This document shows, in pieces, positions 1 through 12,900 of a DNA stretch of 64,000 nucleotides. The translations under genes were made by a program, and so were the position numbers. Source of the DNA: Arachnopeziza araneosa (Eukaryota; Ascomycota; Leotiomycetes; Helotiales; Arachnopezizaceae). How positions within the stretch are numbered: the first letter of the stretch is position 1; the number at the start of each line of letters is the position of its first letter. The DNA lies in NCBI GenBank assembly GCA_003988855.1, contig QYAI01000054.1, positions 219,683 through 283,682 on the forward strand, read 5' to 3'. The notes below the pieces were generated by a model. That model ran no database searches, had not been told where the DNA came from, and worked only from the letters and a program-made list of their open reading frames with translations.

Positions 1-117
1 ATGATCAAACTAGATTTTGGGAGAACGGAGTTCGAATTTGGGAAACTGCTGGACAGTTGCGGAAAATAGAGAGTGAGGCTACGATATCATGTATAAATAC
101 GATTATGATATTATTAA

Positions 118-1282
118 CTATCGATCATGATGGCGGTGGCGGTGGTGATGCCTATGCCTCTGCCTTTCCTCGTCCCTAAGCGAATTTCGTCGGGACTCTT
201 TATGTCTGTGTCTTCTCTCCCTATCATCATCATCTCGAGATCTTCTCCGCTCAAATACTCTCCGATCATCATCTCCAGATCTCTTTCTTTCATAGCTCCT
301 ACCGTCATCATCGAGCCTAAAATTCTCCAGGCCCTCATCATCATCTTCTTCTACACCTCTCTTCCGCTTCCTTCTCCTCTCTCTCCTCTCTCTCGCCTCA
401 AACTCCTCCAACTCTCTTAAGTCTTTCTCTCTTTCTTCTCTCCATTTCTTCCTCTCCTTCTCCACCTCTCTCACTTTTCTTGCTCCTGCTTTCATCATAG
501 CCAGAGGATCACTACTCACAATCCTGTCTTGCTCTCTCTGCTTCTTCCTTGGATCTTCATTACCCCAGACATCTTTCCCTGGTACCTCCACTTCATCATC
601 CTCTTTTATCTTCCCACCTTTCTCATACCAAGGCGTTTCGCCAAGACTCTGTTTAAATCCTGCCGCATTACTAAATCGCATCGTGTATTGATCTTCCAGC
701 TCTTTATTCTTCCGTTCTTTCTCTTTTTCTGCTTCTGCATTCTTCTCCCTCATATCTCCCCTCTTGGGTTTCTCTTGTGGAAAGAGAGAAATATGCCCCT
801 TCTCATCCATCAACGGTGCTTCCTTACCTGTGGACTCTTTTCTCAGCACCAACTGCTTATCCATATTGGCCCTATCCTCTGCCTGTTCTCTAACGACACG
901 CATTTCGAAATCCGTATCATTCTCGCCTGCTTTCTTCCTCCGCTTTTTTTCACGCCCATAATTCCTCTCGTCTCTCGACGTTTGGGGAGAAGCGGGAACA
1001 TCTTCGATGGCTAGCGGGGTGGGAATCTCGCCCCGGAGTATCTGCATGCGTCGTTCTGCGTCAAGAGCTTGCATGCGCTCTTCTTCGGCCGCCTCCTTAG
1101 CAGCGGCGAGAGCTTCATCTTTGCGGACTTTCTCGATGTTGGCTGTGTTGTAGACATTCCAGGATTTCTTGCCTAGCAGGTGACTATTTAATGATCAGCA
1201 TTGCTTTGACATGTTCTTGTTATTATTAAACTTGAAAGAGACATGAAAATATCTGGAGTTCATGGCTAACTTACAGAGGCAT
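118..1282 (-). CDS. LENG1-like CIR-N domain protein, splicing-related
   Basis: The model is 357 aa in two exons, 1275-1282 and 118-1183, with an intron at 1184-1274. The first exon holds only ATG CCT CT. Splicing gives an N-terminus reading MPLHLLGKKSWNVYN, the hallmark of the CIR N-terminal domain of LENG1-type proteins, which supports this tiny exon strongly. The rest is highly charged, with Glu/Lys/Arg helices. A conserved-looking stretch with ETPWYEKGG follows at about residues 180-190, and the tail is Arg/His/Ser/Asp-rich and RS-like. Family members are nuclear and are found with spliceosomal complexes; the exact role is unknown. It is divergent from the SEC18 gene. Cwc25, another CIR-N splicing factor, was considered, but the N-terminus fits LENG1 better. 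Confidence 0.8.
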
Positions 1283-1696
1283 GATGGGCACCTTGAATTC
1301 GTGTTTATTGATCTGCACAAAGAAGTCAATGTCGAGGCTGAGAGGCTGAGATTGAGCCTGAGTCTGAGCAAGGGTGGCGGCGTTGACCTCAAACCCAAAG
1401 CTCGCCCTTGTCAAACCAGACAGAAACAACAAACGCAACAGCCAACCTAGAGATTTCATTTTGCGCACATTTTGGAGAAGATCAACAAACAACTGCCAGT
1501 TCCTTTATTTACAAAAGAAGCTTATCTGTCCTCTTTCCATCGAGTCATTCAAAGGACACTTTAGCGGCCACTCGCCACAAACGACGAGGCTGCCTAGATT
1601 TTATGGATTGAACACCTGGCGTTTGGAGACTTCATCGTACAATTATAGCCAAAGAAAATAGACGGGTCTACACCAAAAACGAGCATACCATACGAT
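1283..1696. promoter_or_regulatory. Divergent intergenic promoter, LENG1-like / SEC18
   Basis: This 414-base gap separates two divergently transcribed genes and must hold both promoters and 5' UTRs. I see no clear TATA box or other named motif. The short open frames here lack any recognisable protein feature. Confidence 0.4.
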
Positions 1697-4281
1697 ATGG
1701 ATCTCAGAAATAACCTATTCGGCCAGGGACCGAGAGCGGGGAGGCAAGCGGCGGGGTATCAACGACCTCCACAACCTCCGCCAAGAGATGATACACCCAT
1801 GGCGGGCGGATATGATGATCCAAGAGGGAGCTATGGAGCTCCTATTTCATCCCCGGGCAGGCAAATGCCCACACGCCCAGCTGTTGGGAGACAGCTGCCA
1901 CCGCAACCAATGTCTCCAGCGCGGAGAGTTCAATTGAGGATTGCAAAGGTTGAGGACAAGACGCTCGCAAATCAATATATCTTTGGGAATCTGTGAGTTG
2001 CAGCAATCTGCACGGTGTGGAGCTCTGCTAACTCTTACAAGGTGCGCTGTAGCACCTCAAGACTTCCCTCCGTCTCGAGACGGTACCGATCTCTACATAA
2101 TACTTAATGGCAAATTTGTCATTACTGCAAGACCACTCTCTGGTTTCCCGCCGGGATGTATAAGCTTGTCGGATCCGCAACGGACATGGTGCGATGTTGG
2201 AATGATGGATCCCATAATCGCCGAGTCATACGACCCATTCTCTCAAGGACCTAGTACATATCTCGGCGCTCTTGATGTTGAAGTTGGTTTTGCATCCGTG
2301 AAGAAGTTTACCGAAACACCATATGATCAAGATATCCTGGCTGATGTCTTCACTAAACAATTCGAGAACCAGATCTTTGCTCCAGGCCAGAAGATTATCA
2401 TGGATTTCAAGAATATTCCACTGCTGTTTACGGTGAAAACGGTACAGTTAAGCGATTTTAAAATGGAAAAGCAGTCGGCCGCAGCGCCAACGACATCAGC
2501 ATGGTCATCGAGGGGTATTCTGATCAACCAGACTACAATCACATTTTACAAAGATGCGAAGTCTCCTATCAAGTTGAAGGGCTCTGCAAAGCGGCCGTCC
2601 GCGAACTCTATTATCGCTCCTGATTTCAAGTTTGAAGACATGGGTATTGGCGGTCTAGATACGGAATTCAGTGCTATCTTCCGAAGAGCGTTCGCTTCTC
2701 GTATCTTTCCTCCTGGCTTGATAGAGAAATTGGGTATTCAGCATGTTAAGGGTATTCTGTTATATGGTCCACCTGGAACAGGAAAGACTTTGATTGCGAG
2801 ACAGATTGGAAAAATGTTGAACGCAAGGGAACCGAAAGTTATCAATGGCCCTGAAGTACTGAATAAATACGTTGGCCAGTCTGAAGAGAATATTCGTAAG
2901 CTCTTTGCAGATGCAGAAAAAGAATATAAAGAGAAAGGAGATGAGAGTGGTCTTCACATCATTATCTTCGATGAGTTGGACGCTGTATGCAAGCAAAGAG
3001 GCAGTGGAGCTGGTGGTGGAACTGGCGTTGGAGACAGTGTGGTCAACCAACTGCTATCGAAGCTTGATGGTGTAGACCAATTGAACAACATTCTTATGAT
3101 TGGAATGACTAATCGTATGGATATGATCGATGATGCTTTACTGCGTCCGGGTCGTTTGGAGGTTCACATGGAGATTTCGCTCCCCGACGAGAGCGGAAGG
3201 GCTCAAATTCTCAAGATTCACACCTCAAAGATGAGAGATAACAATGTCATGGACCCAGATGTTAATGTTCTCGAGCTAGCTCACCTGACGAAAAACTTCT
3301 CAGGTGCCGAGATTGGGGGTTTAGTGAAGTCCGCTTCGTCCTTTGCGTTTAATCGCCATGTCAAGGTAGGAACTGTAGCAGGAGTGAGTGACGACATTGA
3401 GAACATGAAAGTCAACAGAGGAGACTTCATGAAAGCTCTTGATGAAGTCAAACCTGCTTTCGGTGTATCGGAAGAAGAACTTGAGACCGCCATGAGTGCC
3501 GGCATCGTCCACTTCAGCCCAACCATCGGCAATATCCTCAAAGACGGTCGTCTCTTCGTTGACCTAGTCAAAAACTCTGCTACGACCTCTCTTCTTTCCG
3601 TTCTCCTCCACGGCCCCCCAGGCTCTGGCAAAACCGCCCTGGCAGCTCGCATAGCCAAAGAATCCGGCTTCCCCTTCATCAAGCTCGTCTCAGCTGAAAA
3701 CATGGTCGGATTTAGCGAGATGGCTAAGATTCAGTACCTCAATAAAGTCTTCACCGATGCGTATAAATCACCTCAGAATATCGTCGTCGTAGACAATATC
3801 GAGAGAATCATCGAATGGGTCCCAATTGGCCCGCGATTCTCCAACCCAGTCTTACAAGCCCTAATGGTTCTCCTCACCAAACAACCTCCATCTGTAAGCC
3901 TCCAATCTCTACTCTAACCTTTTCCATGTGACTAACCTTCCCTCACAGCCCCGCCGTCTCCTCATCCTAGGCACTACATCTCAGCGTTCGGTCCTCCGCC
4001 AACTCGACCTTCAGCCCATCTTCAACCGTGAACTTGCTGTCCCTAACATCCAAAATCACACTGAGCTAGCATCCGTGCTACGTGAAGTACAGGCCTTCGA
4101 CAACGAAGGCGATCTCCGGAGCTCGCTGGAGGAGCTGCAGGAGTACAGTGGCACGGATCAGGTCGGTGTGGGTATCAAGAAAGTGCTGCTTGCAGTGGGT
4201 GAGGCCAAGCAGGAGGAGGGAAATGTAGGGAGTCGGTTTGCGGAGGTTGTGGCGCAGCAGATAGTTGCAAGTAGAGATTAG
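1697..4281 (+). CDS. SEC18: Vesicular-fusion ATPase SEC18 (NSF)
   Basis: The model is 826 aa in three exons: 1697-1992, 2042-3893 and 3949-4281. NSF/Sec18 is the hexameric AAA+ ATPase that disassembles SNARE complexes, with alpha-SNAP, after membrane fusion. A Pro/Gly/Arg-rich N-terminal extension (about residues 1-75) precedes the N domain. D1 has Walker A GPPGTGKT near residue 340, Walker B IIIFDELDAV near 406 and an arginine-finger region TNRMDMIDDALLRPGR. D2 has Walker A GPPGSGKT near 622; its Walker B is VVVDNIER, with Asp-Asn in place of Asp-Glu, as expected for the weakly hydrolysing D2 of this family. Yeast Sec18 is about 758 aa; the extra length is the N-terminal extension. Both introns close the frame exactly. 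Confidence 0.96.
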
Positions 4282-4610
4282 ATTTAGTTGTTGTAACATC
4301 TATCACAAAATAGCGTTGTTTTAAATGCTCTCACACATTGAATAAAATCCAGATTTGAAATTTCCATTCGTTGGTTCGTGATTCATTACAATATATTACT
4401 GTACTGAAGGACATCCTGGTCCCAAAGTGCCTATCTCCCATGCTGTTTCTGAACTACACTTTCACTCTGATGCAATTTTCAACACCGTACAATGCAAAAC
4501 AGGGTATTTTCCATCACAAACGCCATCCATGCAAACTATAGACAATGAAATCACCGAATCACACAATCTAGCCTTCTCGAACTCTATCCTCCCTAACAAG
4601 GATGACTTCC
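4282..4610. other. Convergent intergenic gap
   Basis: This 329-base, AT-leaning gap lies between the 3' ends of SEC18 and the minus-strand gene beside it. It should contain both 3' UTRs. I see no gene, repeat or RNA in it. Confidence 0.4.
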
Positions 4611-7600
4611 TCATCCTTCAACAGTCGATCCGAGGTACATCGCTAGGTCCTCGTCATTCATCATCTTCTTGGCCAACTCGAATGCTACTTGATCAATGGG
4701 TAACAGCTCTTTGACATTTCCCCCTTTGTCAGTTATCCAATTCTGAAGGAGGATTTCTCCGGCAGCGAGAAATTCTTCAATGGTTTCATCATCTACGCTC
4801 TGCTCATCTTCAATAAAAGAATATTCCGAGTGTATTGGAGATGCGGTAAGTACAGTGCGAAGGTGACTGGGTTTCTTTGGTGAGTATTTGGTAGCATTGG
4901 CTTTGGCTGCGGAAACCGAAGGGTGCTCTAAAACGGCAGTCGATTGTAGATTGTGAATCTCTCCAAGTGGTTCCTTCCTAGCTTGAGCTATACTGGCTCT
5001 CTTGGCCTGCTTCCAGTCCTCAAACTCCTGCTTATCAGCTGCCTCTTCACGCTTCCTGGTAGCCTCTTTCTCCTCTGGAGTTCTCGACCGGGTCCAAGGA
5101 TTCTCTCTCTGAAGTATGTATCGTGGCTTGGGAGTCTCATTGACTGGAGTGATCTCGTTCACTGACGAGTTGTCAGGATTAGTTTCAGTCCAGATTCGAG
5201 TCTCGCCTATGAAGGAAGTCGAAGTAGCCTCAAGTGATGCATTATCAGGATTAGTCTGATTTGAATAATGAGTCTCGTTCACTGAAAATGAATCACGATT
5301 CAGCTCCGAACCATCTCCACGGTATGTCGTCTTACCGGCTGCTACAGTCTTGCGTGCTTGTTCTGACTTCTCGAACACTCTACCTTGTTGACGCTCCAAA
5401 GCCATCATTCTCTCGCGTTCCTCTCCTCTACGAGCTGCACGCTGTTTATCCCAAGCAGCTTTGTTGACGCTCTTTTTTTTATAGTATTCAGCCTCGAGGA
5501 TAGCACATTCTTCGACTGTCTTGCCCTGCTCGTACCATTGGTTTTGCAAGGTCCATATTCCAGGTGATCTTGATTCAAATGGATTGAAGTTTGGATTATT
5601 TGGATCTGGAGTCATAACGGTCTTATAATTGGACCAATCCATCTCCTCCTCCATGGTGGCAAAGGGTCCTGGATTTTTGAGAAAGGGTGGTCGTTCTTGC
5701 ACATCAGCGCTCCAAGTGACTTTTTTCGGCTGAACAACCTTTCGAGCTAATGGGCTCTGTGAGACCTCCTCCTCCTCCGTGTCTGACCCGGAACTGTAAT
5801 CAGGAACCGTGAAAGTACCTTCGTGGTTATCGATATGTCGGTAATCGTAAGTTTCCTCTGCCTCTTTCCGCTGCGCCGCCTTCTTCTTCTCTTGCTGCTT
5901 CCGTAACTCCTTCTTGGCCTTTGATAGCGCCAGCTTAACTTCAGCAGCGCCTCGTTCATGCATGGGAACAAATGGTTTTCCTTTTGAAGACGCCTTTCGC
6001 TCGCTCTGTGATACCTTGGATTTGAAGGACGTTTGTGTGCGACGTGCAGTTGCTGTTTTTGGGGTAATACCTCGGCCGTTTACACGAACAGGCTTCAAGG
6101 GTTGGTAATTAAGATCTAAATCTTGCTTATTAGTAGGGTCAGTCACAGCAGCTTGCTGCGAGCCGGCGAAGAACTTGACAGGCGATGCAACGATATTCTT
6201 GACCGTTGAAAATAGTACCCAGCGAAGGGACTCTTCTCGAGGAGTCACCGGAGGTAGAACTACGTCTTCACCATCGGACTCAGGCATCGACTGGCCCTTG
6301 TCACTATGTGACGTGGCATCCACGTCAGTATCGGGACTGCCATCGCTGTCAGATGGAGTATCGGGAGGCTGAGCGTAGGTAGAGGGCACGCTTCGTTGAC
6401 GAATGTTAGTGGGCATGAGTCTTCGCTTGGCAGGCTGAGTTTGCTCAGGAGGGTTCAAAGTTGCACTGGATGAACGGTCCCCTCCAGTGGCATCAGGAGT
6501 GTGGGTATCGGTATCAGTCGTTTGCTCATCCGTATGATTAGCTGGCATGTTCGCCGCTTGACCCGAAGACTTTGGATCCTCAAGGAAAGCAACGAGATCT
6601 TCAGAATCTGGAAGAGTCTTCGAGGGGTTACGTGTTGCAAAGTCAACAACAGTACGCAAGGCATCTATAAGTAAAGAATCGGTCAATATAATCTGTTTGT
6701 GGCCAGACATTGCAGAAAATTGCACATAAGGAATACTGGGGATTTGAGGAGATTTAAAAATCTGGCTTTTCGTACTCTTGGCCAAAGTTGAACCAATGGT
6801 CGACTTCTGTAGAAAAATATTGTTAGCGTTGAACTTGTCGATTGCTTCATGATTGCACTAACCTTGGTAGCTTTTTGGATTGGGGTAGGGATGTTATATG
6901 GTTTTCCCGCCTTCCTACACGCTACTTCTTTCTTCTTTTCATTTTCCAAATAACGAGACATCCATTTAAGATCCTTATTCTGGCTATATTTCGCTCTGTC
7001 TTGCGCTTTTTCCATCATCTCATCATCAGATTCAAGCTCTTCATCATAGCCAGGGAAACCGGGCAGGACCATCTTAGGTTTCTTTATTTGGCGCTTAGGC
7101 TCGTTCATGCGCTGAGCCACAGCTGCCTCGACATCAAGTCCGTCAGCTGAGGTTATTCGCGAAGCAGCCTTTGTAGCAGTTTTTTGATAATTGGAGGAAG
7201 TTCTGCGGTTAGCAGATGTTGGACGTGTATTTGAGGATGCAGTCGAGGACGAAGGCCCTGGTGGAGGAGAGTTTTCATTAACTTGGATCCGACTAGGTCC
7301 GCCGAGGGAGTTTTGACCTGGGTGATATCCATGGTCTAGAGGAGTCCGCATTCCAAACGGAGCAAACGGTTGGTATGTGTGAGCCGATGTGTGGTTGTAT
7401 ACTTGCTCGGCATTGGTATTGCCAGACGGTGTGAAGGACTTGTTCAATGTAGATAGAGGTGATTGAAAGAAAGGTGTTGAATGCATATTTGGTAGAGCGT
7501 TACGCTTTACAGAACGCTCATCAACATCGCTTCCACCGGATTTAGATGTTTGAATGCGACCTCGCTTTCCAAGTACAGATTTAGGTGTCGTAGTCGAGAG

Positions 7601-8143
7601 TCTACCAGTTCGGGAAGTTCTAACAGGTTGATCGTCTTCAGCGTCCGCATCAGAAGTTTCTTGCTGCGGAGCTCCGGTTCTGCGAGTAGTTCTACGCGTA
7701 GATGAACCAGGCGTTTGATGAGGAGAAGTTCCTGGAGTCTTCTTGGACGGTCGGCTTGTAGGTTGCTTCTTGATGGCATCTGCTGGGGTCGGGTGCCAAC
7801 GCGATGACGTAGCGCCAGAATTCGATAGAGGCGCAATAAATGGAGGAGAAGTAGAACGCGAATCTGCCTCTGCAGGAGGGGATTCTGATCGGGACTGTTC
7901 AGGTTGTGGAGAGACTGACGGAGATGTCGTGTCGGGCGCGGCGTATGTTACAATCGACTGAAGATGGGCACTGGCAGCAGAATCTCCAGCTGGCTCCACA
8001 GCTGGCTCCTCTTCCTCTTCTTCCTTTTTCTTGGGCAACTTCCGAGTCCTCCTGAAGAAAGGGCTCTCGAGGGCTTGAAGGCCGCCGGGCGATACCCCTT
8101 GGTTGCGGGTGCGAACCATTTTGGCGACGCTCCTCAGACTCAA
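4611..8143 (-). CDS. Large charged protein of unknown function
   Basis: The model is 1158 aa in two exons, 6863-8143 and 4611-6806, joined across a 56-nt intron. The donor GTTAGT and acceptor TACAG both fit, and the frame is kept (IQKATK/KSTIGSTL). A second in-frame ATG at 8119 (MVRTRNQG) may be the true start, giving 1150 aa. The N-terminal third is Ser/Thr/Pro-rich and probably disordered, with an acidic Lys/Glu run near residues 30-45. The centre has a conserved-looking patch around MVLPGFPGYDEELESDDE. The second half has Lys/Glu/Gln helices that could form coiled coils (about 720-760 and 860-910) and an aromatic patch, SPGIWTLQNQWYEQGKTVEE. Basic stretches suggest a nuclear protein. I do not recognise the family and assign no function. 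Confidence 0.75.
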
Positions 8144-9912
8144 CGCCTGTCGCGGGCCAAATGGTTGGGGGTCTTGAAATTGTAGTTGTTTGAATCTTGC
8201 TTGCTTAGAGAATAATGTTTAGTGAGTTTTTGAGATGTTGTCGTTGGGCGCGATGTGATCAAGATGGAATCGTGGTCGGGTTGACTTGGATGCACGTCCA
8301 CGTCCACCTCGAAAATAAACGTTTGAACCACGCTAAGCATATTCGGTCTAGTGTGAAAACTAGTGCGGCTCACACAGCAACCATGTTGATACAAGCTAAA
8401 ATATTGGCAGCCCCCTCAAGCTCATGTCTCTCATAGACCTGAAATAAATTTCCAACCGTGCAGACTCACCTTGGAGTTGAACTGATATAAGAAGTTTTCC
8501 TGCTAATGTATATCAATATTCTACGGTTGTACATTGCACAACTGTCAAATTCGATAAGAAAGCTTGAACAAAGTTATCTCAAACTGCACGATCCTTTTAC
8601 AACTCTTAAAAATATTCTACCTTTCGCAGCAGCTCCTAGCCAGCTAGACCGTTGAAACTCACCTCTTCACTCATCCCTGTTTTTGGTTATTTGAAAGAAG
8701 CTAAACCCGGTTTCCAGTTTTGCCAATAAAACTCTAGCTGGTGTGTCACTTCCAAGCCCTATGCTCCTTATCAGTTACCCTTCCTCGACCTTGCGCAAAA
8801 GAATAAGTTCTCAACCGACTCTGTAATTCTGACGCTTGGTCAACTAGTTTAAATCCTCTTTTGCTGTCTCGTCCTTGGAACAACGTCATCTAGAAGGAAT
8901 CTCCTGCCTCGATTCTCATAATCCGGACTGTGATACCCCCCATGCTGCAAGTCAAATGAGAAGCCATCTGCTCTTCAAATGGGGAGACAAGAAGACCAGG
9001 CGTTTCATACACTTCCTCAGAAGGTTCGACCCAATACACATCCAATCAAAGCTCGCAATAAAAAGTCGCTAAGAGGCCCTCAAAGTATGTCAATACTAGA
9101 CAGTAGAACCCAAACTAAATAGCACTCCTGTAAAGGCAGTAAGGGCACCATGAGTGCGTAAGTTCTATCACTGATGCTGCCTGTCTCATGCTCCTAGTCA
9201 AGATATATATTCTCGAGGATCGAGTACTCTGTGGAGAAACAGGTTGAGAGGAAAGATCGACTGCAGAAAGGAATATTGTCGAACTTGGCTTCTGTGAAAT
9301 ACAAGTTCCACTTTGATTTTGGATTATGCTTAACATATGAAGATAGAATTGGTGAGGGTATATTGTTTGGGATAAAAGTGTTTGGATTGGTGTTGGCTCG
9401 TTGACAAGACCTTCTTTCGCTCTTGTTTTCGATTAGCTTAATTAAAAAGTCAAACAGGAACTTGCATGAATAGCTTTGATTTAGGATTTTCAAAGCACTT
9501 TTAAGGCTGTGCTTGTAATAGAATTGATAAAGGTAATTATATATTTAGATTCAGCCATGCTCTCATACATATTTTACAGTCATCATCCATCCATTTTTGG
9601 CCCTCCGCACTCCAATGCCAACCTACCATTCCCATGTACCATTCATGTGATGTAATTACTTCCATTATCTCCCTCAGTATCGTAAACATGCTACCCGTTC
9701 CATTTAGACGCCATTGCACCACCTATGCAAGCAGATCAAGAGACTAGCTCATCTCAACGCCCCATCCATCTCTGTCGCTCGCTCTCCTAATAAGCACAAG
9801 AATCGAAAGAAGCAGAGAAAGACTCGAACGCCATTTTCTATGCACAGTTCCACGCCGATGAGCAATGACTGTCGAGAAATTATATTGTGTCATGAACCTT
9901 TTTCCACATCCA
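8144..9912. other. Intergenic region, no gene recognised
   Basis: This 1.77-kb gap holds the promoter of the large unknown gene and, at the far end, the 3' region of the first histidine kinase. Short open frames on both strands have no recognisable domain, no plausible splice partners and biased composition. No RNA gene or repeat was seen. Confidence 0.4.
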
Positions 9913-12900
9913 TTACTTATCACTCACTTCCTCTAACTTCCCCTTTCCGATAGGGTCAAGCAAATCGCCCATTATTGTGCTTAACGCTTTAAAATCCACA
10001 GGCTTGGTGATATAATCGCTAAATCCCGCATCTTTGCATTTGTCAAGAACATCCGCCATGACATTGGCTGATAGGGCGATGATGGGCATTTTTGGGTGCC
10101 GTTCTGACTTCTCCCATTGTCTAATCTCACGGCAAGCTTGGTAACCATCCTTGTTTGGCATGTGGAGATCACACTTTCGGAGCTGTTAGTATAAGGCGTG
10201 AAATAGAAATGATAAAAGGTCTTACGAGTATAAGAGAGAAGTGCCCATAATCATTTCCAAACACCTTATCAGTACACTCCACTCCATCCATTGCCAATTC
10301 AACCCCCACGCCCACTTTACTGAGGAATTTTAATAGAACCTTCTGATTTGTAGCATTGTCCTCCACCAGGAGGACTCTATGTCCTCTATTTCCCAGGCGC
10401 TTCCCAATGTCTAGATAGCTTTGCCTCTGGGTGGCAATCTGTTGCTGAGCAGTGAAACGATTGCGATCAGTACTTAAATAGCGCTCCTTTTCGGGGTCAA
10501 AGATGACAGCGAATCGGGAAGGCTTCACAGGCTTATAAATAAAAATGACTCTGTTGTCTTTCGCCAATTGATCATAGTCGTATGCTGACGACAAGTTCTT
10601 GACTTCTTGTCTTTGTACTGGATCTGACAATACAACGATGGATGTTTGCGTCAGGGTGATAGTAGCAACGATTTGCTCCATCAACGAGACTATCTCCTCT
10701 GCCGAACCAACATTGAGTACGATATGCGTGAAGAGGATAGGATCATTTCCACCAATCATCTCCCGAGCTTCGGAAACGGATGTGAGAGCGGTAATCTGGT
10801 GAGGCACATCTTTCGGCAATGTCATTTCAATATGTTGAGTAGTAGCTTCCCGGCTGTGAGTTTGAGGGCAGATGATGAGGATGGAGTACATCGGTGGGCG
10901 GAAATGTTTCAGACCTGCGGAGCTACCACCCTCTGTACTCTCTTGTGATGTAGTAGTGTTGGACTTCTGTAGAGCGTTGGTAGGAGTAGGAGTAGTAGTA
11001 TTACCATGAGGAGACGTGATCGGTGGCGTGGAGTCTGTCGAAGGATGTCGGTCAGGTAAAGCGAGCTTCATAGAAGCCTCCCCACTCATTGACCGTGCTG
11101 CTTCTCCAAAATACGCAAGGTTTTGAGTGATTGAAGAAGCCGAAGAGCGGTGAGTTTGATGTGATTTTGTTGAGTGTAATGACGGTGCAGAGCTACCAGA
11201 AGATATCACAGTCGGCGAAACGGTACCCGATTCAGTTCTTGGACTATATTCGCCTGGTGACTGGAGCAACTTCTTTGCGATAGCAGGGTTTCCGCCAGCA
11301 TGCTTAATTGCTCGTGTTGCGGCTTCATTCGAAATTGAAGATCTCATAGACGATCTGGTTGACGGAGGAAGTGTTGCGGCAGGAGTGCTTGGAGGATTTG
11401 GCTGGTCATCTGCAGTAGGCAGACCGAACTTTGCGCTGAAGGTAAAAGTGGAGCCTTTACCGGGAACAGCAGTGCCTTCCATCGTTCCACCATGAAGCTC
11501 AACCAGCTGTCGAGATATAACAAGACCCAAACCAGTTCCACCGTGAGTTCGAGTGCTGCTTGAATCAATCTGGCTGAATGGCTTAAAAATAACCTCAGCT
11601 TCTTCTTGGGTGAAGCCACGACCAGTATCAATGATTGAAAATTCGAGAACAACCTCATTTTCAGCACACTGTGACGTCTCTTCGGTCAAGACTCTGCAGC
11701 GACTAAAAACTTCCCCCTCGGTAGTAAATTTGATTGCGTTTCCAATCACGTTAAGCAGAACCTGTCGAATTCGGAATCTATCGCCTTTGATCATATCTGG
11801 CACCTCTGCATCAACAACATAGTTGACTTCCAAATGTTTAGTAATGGCAATGGTCGATACCATATCATTAACTTCCTCGACTAAAGATCGAGAATGAAAC
11901 CAATCATATGAGAGTTTCATCATACCTGCATCAGCTTTCGCGAGATCTAGAATATCATTGATGATATTAAGAAGACCTTCTGCGCTTGACGCAATAGTGT
12001 TGCAATAATCCATCTGCTCATCATTGAGAGGAGTATCTTGCAGGAAGCTAATCATACCAGAGATTCCAATAAGAGGGGTTCTGATCTCATGTGACATATT
12101 GCTTAGGAATTTACCCTTTGAATCCATGGCTTCTTTAAGTTTCATCTCCAATAGTTTATGATCATTGATATCTGCGCAAGCACCAAACCATGAGCCATCC
12201 CCGGTACCGAGATTGATGTTATCGACTTCAACACAACGAACTAGGTGCCAACGATAATCTCCGGATTTAGAACGCAATCGAACTTCGGTACTGTAAGAAA
12301 CACGCCCTTCACTATCTTTATCAACCTTAATAACACCATTTCGTGTGAGTTCAGTGAGATCTGCGGACGAATATTCATAGACTGATGTGCTGCTCGAACT
12401 AGTGCTTCTGGATAAAGATGGATATACTCCTTTGATTGTGGTTTCTGTTGGTGCCTCTGAGACATTTCCAGATTTGTTCGAAGATTTCCCACCAGATGAT
12501 GTTTGAGAAAGCATGCGAGTGGGCTCGGAAGACTTCTTGGAACCGGGCTGAGAAGGTGTTGGCGGTAAACCAAACGGAATATGGCATTTAGCAAGATCCT
12601 CAGGATGCACGTAATCCATGAATCCTAGGCCAAGAGCATCATCAAATTCCTGTCCGGTATATGAGAGCCACTGTTGATTGGCAAATGTTACCCCGTCCTC
12701 TTCAGTTGCAGAGAAGATAATCTGAGGTATAAGATTGGCAAGCTGTCTGTGCTTGGCCTCGGATGCCTCAATCTCTTCCTGCCTGGCCGCTTTGACTTCC
12801 GCAACATGCTGATCGTGGATGTCCATATAGGTGCCATACCATTGTACAATAACTCCACGGTTGTCTTTCAACCCTACTGCTCTAGTATAGAACCAACGAT

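Noticed and set aside
529..1014. 161-codon plus-strand frame, Phe/Leu/Pro-rich
   Set aside because: It is the antisense shadow of the charged LENG1-like coding sequence.
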